A stretch of DNA of 39,412 nucleotides, from assembly GCA_012521295.1 (NCBI GenBank), contig JAAYMS010000116.1:1-39412 (forward strand), read 5' to 3'. Positions 35,213 to 39,412 of the stretch are shown here, one piece after another. Source of the stretch: Bacillota bacterium (GTDB lineage Bacteria; Bacillota; Limnochordia; Darwinibacteriales; Darwinibacteriaceae). Position 1 is the first letter of the stretch. Each line of letters starts with the position of its first letter. The translations under genes were made by a program, and so were the position numbers. Under the pieces are notes generated by a model. That model was not told the origin of the DNA and did not search any database. It worked only from the letters and a program-made list of their open reading frames with translations.

Positions 35213-36529
35213 ATGTCAGTTAAAACGTTTTTCGGAGGAATCCATCCGAATTACGCAAAAGAACTAACCGCTGCAAGTCCCATTGAGGTTTTGTCAGCAC
35301 CCGAGACAGTTGTTGTTCCTATGCTGCAGCATATTGGAGCTCCCGCTGTCCCGACTGTAAAGAAGGGAGACAAGGTCCTAGCCGGACAAGTTATAGGAGA
35401 GGCTCCCCAGCCTATCAGTGCTCCGGTACATGCTCCCATATCCGGAACCGTTGTGGCAGTCACTGATCGGCCACACATCAATGGCCGGTCAGTGCTTTCT
35501 GTTATCATTGAGAACGATGGCCAGAATGAGTGGGTCGAATTGGATACCCATCCTGATCCGGTCCAGCTTGACCGTGAGGTAATCTTGAGCAAGATCCGGG
35601 CAGCTGGCATTGTCGGTATGGGTGGAGCCGGTTTTCCAACAGCGGCCAAGCTAACTCCGCCGAAGGACGCCACTATTGATTATCTGATTCTAAACGGTGC
35701 GGAGTGTGAGCCATACCTAACCGCGGATCATCGCTTAATGTTGGAATACGCCGAGGACGTGATCTTAGGCGCCAAGCTGATGGCAAAGGTCTGCGGAGCT
35801 AAGAAGATTATTATCGGTATCGAAGATAACAAGATGGACGCTGTTGCAGAGCTTCAGAAGTTTTCTGGCGCGATTGAGATTGCACTCCTCGACACAAAGT
35901 ATCCACAGGGTGGAGAAAAACAGCTGATTAAAGCGATTACTGGTCGAGAAGTCCCTTCCAACGGACTGCCTTTCCAGGCAGGCGTAGTCGTCCAGAACGT
36001 TGCCACCGCTGTGGCTGTCGCTCAGGCTGTCCGAGATGGTAAACCGTTGGTTGAGCGGATTGTAACCGTCACAGGGCCTGTTATAAACGAGCCCCGTAAC
36101 TTCTTGGTTCCCATAGGCACACCTTTGCAGAACATTGTAGAGGCAGCAGGAGGCTTTACAGAAGAGCCAGGTAAGGTCATCGTGGGCGGCCCGATGATGG
36201 GCATGGCTCAGGTTGGTCTTGAGGCCCCAATTGTTAAGACTTCTAATGGTATTCTGGCGCTTTCAAAGGCTGAGAGTCACGAGCCTAATGTAATGCCCTG
36301 TATTAAGTGCGCCCGCTGCGTCGACGTATGCCCGGTCTATTTGCTTCCGCTTAGGCTAGAGGCCTTCGGTATGAATGAGATGTGGGATGAAGCGAAGGCG
36401 TATGGTGCAATGGACTGCATTGAGTGTGGCTGCTGTACCTACATCTGCCCATCGAAGCGGCCTTTACTGCAGTACATTCGCGTTGCAAAGAACCAGATTG
36501 TGGCAGCAAGCCGCAAGAAATCGAGCTAA
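35213..36529 (+). CDS. rnfC: Rnf electron transport complex subunit C
   Basis: GMGGAGFPTAAKL; NGAECEPYLTADHRLM; CIKCARCVDVCP and CIECGCCTYICP 4Fe-4S motifs. Confidence 0.97.
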   Translation: MSVKTFFGGIHPNYAKELTAASPIEVLSAPETVVVPMLQHIGAPAVPTVKKGDKVLAGQVIGEAPQPISAPVHAPISGTVVAVTDRPHINGRSVLSVIIENDGQNEWVELDTHPDPVQLDREVILSKIRAAGIVGMGGAGFPTAAKLTPPKDATIDYLILNGAECEPYLTADHRLMLEYAEDVILGAKLMAKVCGAKKIIIGIEDNKMDAVAELQKFSGAIEIALLDTKYPQGGEKQLIKAITGREVPSNGLPFQAGVVVQNVATAVAVAQAVRDGKPLVERIVTVTGPVINEPRNFLVPIGTPLQNIVEAAGGFTEEPGKVIVGGPMMGMAQVGLEAPIVKTSNGILALSKAESHEPNVMPCIKCARCVDVCPVYLLPLRLEAFGMNEMWDEAKAYGAMDCIECGCCTYICPSKRPLLQYIRVAKNQIVAASRKKSS

Positions 36530-36542
36530 GGGAGGGTGGGTC

Positions 36543-37460
36543 ATGGAAAACTTACGATTAATTGTTACACCAAGTCCGCATGTGCGGGACAAAGACACAA
36601 CCCCGAACATCATGTTCGCAGTCTTGATATCTCTCATTCCAGTAGCTGCAGCTTCGCTGTACTTCTTTGGGTTCAATGCCCTGCGGCTGATCCTCCTGGG
36701 AGGTGCGGCTGCAGTTGCCACCGAAGCGATCTTCCAAAAAGTACGCGGGCGTCAGATCACCATTAGCGACGGCAGTGCGTTGGTGACAGGTGTTTTGCTG
36801 GCTCTAAGTGTTCCGCCAACGCTTCCCAGCTGGATGATTATCGTCGGTTCAGTGGTAGCTATCGCCATTGGCAAACAGGTCTTTGGCGGCCTGGGTCACA
36901 ACATCTTTAACCCGGCACTCGTAGGGCGAGCATTCTTGGTTGCTTCGTTTGCCCAACCCATGACCACCTGGACTGGCCCCTTCGACACAGTTACGCGGGC
37001 TACTCCTCTGGTTGTTGGCGCTGCGCGCAGCAGCTTGCCAGATCTTTTCTTCGGATCTGTGCCAGGTTCGTTAGGTGAAACCTCTGTCTTGGCCATTCTT
37101 CTTGGTGGCATCTATCTGTTCTATAAGGGAATTATTGATTACCGCATTACCTTGGGAGTTCTAGGTTCTGCAGCGGTGATGAGTTTCCTGACAGGAGCCA
37201 ACCCAGTGTTCGAACTGTTTTCTGGCAGCCTTCTGTTTGCGGCAGTGTTTATGGCAACAGATATGGTTACCTCGCCATATACACCCAAGGGAAGATGGAT
37301 ATTTGGTATTGGCGTAGGCTTTTTGATCATGTTGATCAGAACATGGGGCAGTTTGCCTGAAGGTGTTACCTATGCAATTCTTATTATGAACGCAGTCACA
37401 CCGCTCATTAACCGGTGGACTCGCCCGCGCATCTATGGTCAGGGGGTGCATAAGAGTTGA
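36543..37460 (+). CDS. rnfD: Rnf complex subunit D
   Basis: SPHVRDKDTTPNIMFAVLISLIP; FGGLGHNIFNPALVGRAFL; TDMVTSPYTPKGRWIFG. Confidence 0.96.
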   Translation: MENLRLIVTPSPHVRDKDTTPNIMFAVLISLIPVAAASLYFFGFNALRLILLGGAAAVATEAIFQKVRGRQITISDGSALVTGVLLALSVPPTLPSWMIIVGSVVAIAIGKQVFGGLGHNIFNPALVGRAFLVASFAQPMTTWTGPFDTVTRATPLVVGAARSSLPDLFFGSVPGSLGETSVLAILLGGIYLFYKGIIDYRITLGVLGSAAVMSFLTGANPVFELFSGSLLFAAVFMATDMVTSPYTPKGRWIFGIGVGFLIMLIRTWGSLPEGVTYAILIMNAVTPLINRWTRPRIYGQGVHKS

Positions 37461-38047
37461 ATGAATCTGTACGCATGATAGTGGTGCTGACAGTGATCGC
37501 CATGGTGTCTGGCGGTCTGTTGGCCTGGGTTAATGATTGGACCGGTGCAATCATCTCTGAAAACCAACTCCAGGCGATGATGGCATCGATTCAGGAAGTG
37601 CTGCCTACCGCCACTAGAGTTGAAATCCTCAGCAGCAGCCCAAGCACCCTGGTTGAAGAAGATCCTGACCAGGCCCGTGAGGTAGAACAGGCCACTACAG
37701 AAATGTTTATTGGCTTTGACGACAACGATCGTCCCGTGGGCTATGCCTTCGTTGGAGAGGGGCCTGGATATGGTGGTGCTGTACGGGTTCTGGTTGGTGT
37801 AGATGGCGCTAGTGGTAAGATTCTAGGAATATCAATCGTCAGCCACGCAGAGACCCCAGGTCTCGGTTCACGGATTGAGGAAGAGAGTTTCCGCAGTCAG
37901 TTTGTCGGTAAAACTCTCAATGATCCCATCGCACTGGGACGTGACATTGACGCTTTGACTGGTGCTACCGTATCTAGCAGAGCTGTCGTTCAAGCAGTGC
38001 GCACTGGTTTTGAAGATGCCTCAATTGCTTACGAAAGGAGTAGGTAA
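37457..38047 (+). CDS. rnfG: Rnf complex subunit G (covalent FMN)
   Basis: SHAETPGLGSRI; flavinylation motif DALTGATVSSRAVV; TTG start overlapping rnfD stop. Confidence 0.95.
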   Translation: MNESVRMIVVLTVIAMVSGGLLAWVNDWTGAIISENQLQAMMASIQEVLPTATRVEILSSSPSTLVEEDPDQAREVEQATTEMFIGFDDNDRPVGYAFVGEGPGYGGAVRVLVGVDGASGKILGISIVSHAETPGLGSRIEEESFRSQFVGKTLNDPIALGRDIDALTGATVSSRAVVQAVRTGFEDASIAYERSR

Positions 38048-38048
38048 G

Positions 38049-38654
38049 ATGGGCGGCCTCATGAAAGAGTTCTTCAAAGGACTATGGAATGACAACCCCA
38101 CATTCCGCCTGCAGATCGGCCTTTGTCCAGTACTGGCGGTAACCAGCAGTGCCCTGAATGGGTTGGGAATGGGACTTGCGACAACCTTTGTATTGATTTG
38201 CTCGAGTGTGTTGATTAGCCTGCTAAAAAATGTCATTCCTTCGAAGGTACGGATTCCGTGCTATATCATTGTTATCGCTACTTTTTCAACGATCGTTGAC
38301 TTGGTAATGCACGCTTTCTTGCCAGACCTTCACCGGGTGCTGGGTATCTTTATTCCGTTGATTGTGGTAAACTGTATCTTAATGGGCCGCGCCGAAGCAT
38401 TTGCCTCGAAGAACAGCGTTGTGAGCTCGGCTTTAGATGGTCTCGGAATGGGACTAGGCTTTACCTGGGCGCTGACCTTAATTGGTGCTATTCGGGAAAT
38501 CCTTGGGTCTGGCTCCATATTTAATCATAAGTTTGTTGCCGATACAGCAGCCACCTTTGGGTTTTTCTCGCTGCCGCCTGGTGCTTTCGTTACCGTAGGA
38601 ATTTTGATTGCGGGTATGAACATCATCAGTGCCCGGCTGCGTAAGGCCAGTTAG
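38049..38654 (+). CDS. rnfE: Rnf complex subunit E
   Basis: FFKGLWNDNPTFRLQIGLCPVLAVTSSALNGLGMGLATTFVL; PLIVVNCILMGRAEAFAS. Confidence 0.96.
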   Translation: MGGLMKEFFKGLWNDNPTFRLQIGLCPVLAVTSSALNGLGMGLATTFVLICSSVLISLLKNVIPSKVRIPCYIIVIATFSTIVDLVMHAFLPDLHRVLGIFIPLIVVNCILMGRAEAFASKNSVVSSALDGLGMGLGFTWALTLIGAIREILGSGSIFNHKFVADTAATFGFFSLPPGAFVTVGILIAGMNIISARLRKAS

Positions 38655-38668
38655 GAGGCGGTAAGAGT

Positions 38669-39241
38669 ATGGAACTGTTCTATATTTTTATTGGTGCTGT
38701 GTTTGTCAATAACTTCGTTCTTGTACGTTTCCTTGGTATCTGCCCCTTTATGGGTGTTTCCAAGCAAACCGAAACAGCATTGGGAATGGGACTGGCGACC
38801 ACCTTTGTTATGGTAGTCAGCGCAGCGTTGACTTGGCTGCTTCAGTGGTTTGTGCTGGAACCATTTGGTCTGCCGTTTCTCCAGACCCCTGTCTTTATTC
38901 TCTCCATTGCTTCAATGGTACAGCTTGTGGAGATGTTTCTTAACAAAACCAGCCCAGGATTGCACCGCGCGCTTGGTATTTATCTTCCGCTGATCACTAC
39001 GAACTGTGCCGTCTTAGGTTTTTCCTTAATTGCGGTGCAGGGAGCTTACTCTTTCATTCAGTCGATCATCTTCGGATTGGGTGCCGGTGTTGGGTTTACC
39101 CTTGCTTTGATGCTTCTGGCCGGTATTCGGGAAGAAATGCAATTTGCAGATGTTCCTGAGCCTCTCAAGGGGATAGGGATTGCGTTTGTTATCGCAGGTC
39201 TTCTTTCTCTAGCATTCAGTGGATTTTCTGGGCTGGTCTAA
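38669..39241 (+). CDS. rnfA: Rnf complex subunit A
   Basis: VNNFVLVRFLGICPFMGVSKQTETALGMGLATTFVM; PLITTNCAVLG. Confidence 0.96.
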   Translation: MELFYIFIGAVFVNNFVLVRFLGICPFMGVSKQTETALGMGLATTFVMVVSAALTWLLQWFVLEPFGLPFLQTPVFILSIASMVQLVEMFLNKTSPGLHRALGIYLPLITTNCAVLGFSLIAVQGAYSFIQSIIFGLGAGVGFTLALMLLAGIREEMQFADVPEPLKGIGIAFVIAGLLSLAFSGFSGLV

Positions 39242-39268
39242 TTTGGTCCTTATTAGGGAGGGTTTTCA

Positions 39269-39412
39269 TTGAGTACAACTGTAATTTCCCTCATAAGCAT
39301 GGGTCTCCTCGGCGCACTGTTTGCCGCTGGGCTGTTAGTAGCGTCGAGAGTGTTCGCGGTTGAAACGGACCCACGGGCAGACCAAGTAGAAGAGGTCCTG
39401 CCTGGAGCGAAC
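39269..39412 (+). CDS. rnfB: Rnf complex subunit B, N-terminal fragment (truncated by window end)
   Basis: TTG start with SD agggagg; reads MSTTVISLISMGLLGALFAAGLLVASRVFAVETDPRADQVEEVLPGAN, ending just before the expected Cys motif. Confidence 0.9.
   Translation, partial: MSTTVISLISMGLLGALFAAGLLVASRVFAVETDPRADQVEEVLPGAN

Noticed and set aside
1-39412. tRNA, rRNA, transposase or prophage genes
   Set aside because: None recognised; no tandem repeat arrays or integrase/recombinase ORFs in the six-frame track.

Overview
This window reads as an ordinary chromosomal segment of an anaerobic, endospore-forming Bacillota. I found no rRNA, tRNA, CRISPR array, transposase or prophage. In order it carries: the end of a gerA-type spore germination operon (A-C-small 2TM protein-B); a serine hydrolase; a HAD/PAP2/phosphoglucomutase operon; a tandem-HD phosphohydrolase; a split chromate transporter; a tetR/SBP/DppBC run that continues into an ABC-2 exporter, an MscS channel and an Fe-S PD-(D/E)XK nuclease; a 5'-nucleotidase and an Ogt-type methyltransferase; MATE; Fe-ADH; an M20 peptidase; a split ThrE; a TGS nucleoside kinase; a B12/radical SAM protein; an FMN GltS-like protein; an orphan LacI; an envelope-type group (PsbP-like, M48-TolB propeller, LolA-like, putative beta-barrel); FmdB; TrmL; and an rnfCDGEA(B) operon cut by the window end. 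Two observations stand out. (1) A recurrent promoter architecture matches the Spo0H/sigma-H consensus (RNAGGAWWW-N11/12-RNNGAAT), including three divergent pairs with almost touching -35 boxes, upstream of many metabolic operons including rnf. (2) Several independent protein signatures suggest a diderm envelope: a LolA-like protein next to a secreted beta-rich protein ending in F, a secreted M48 protease fused to a TolB-like propeller, and a substrate-binding protein without a lipobox. All calls come from reading motifs by eye; no database search was run.
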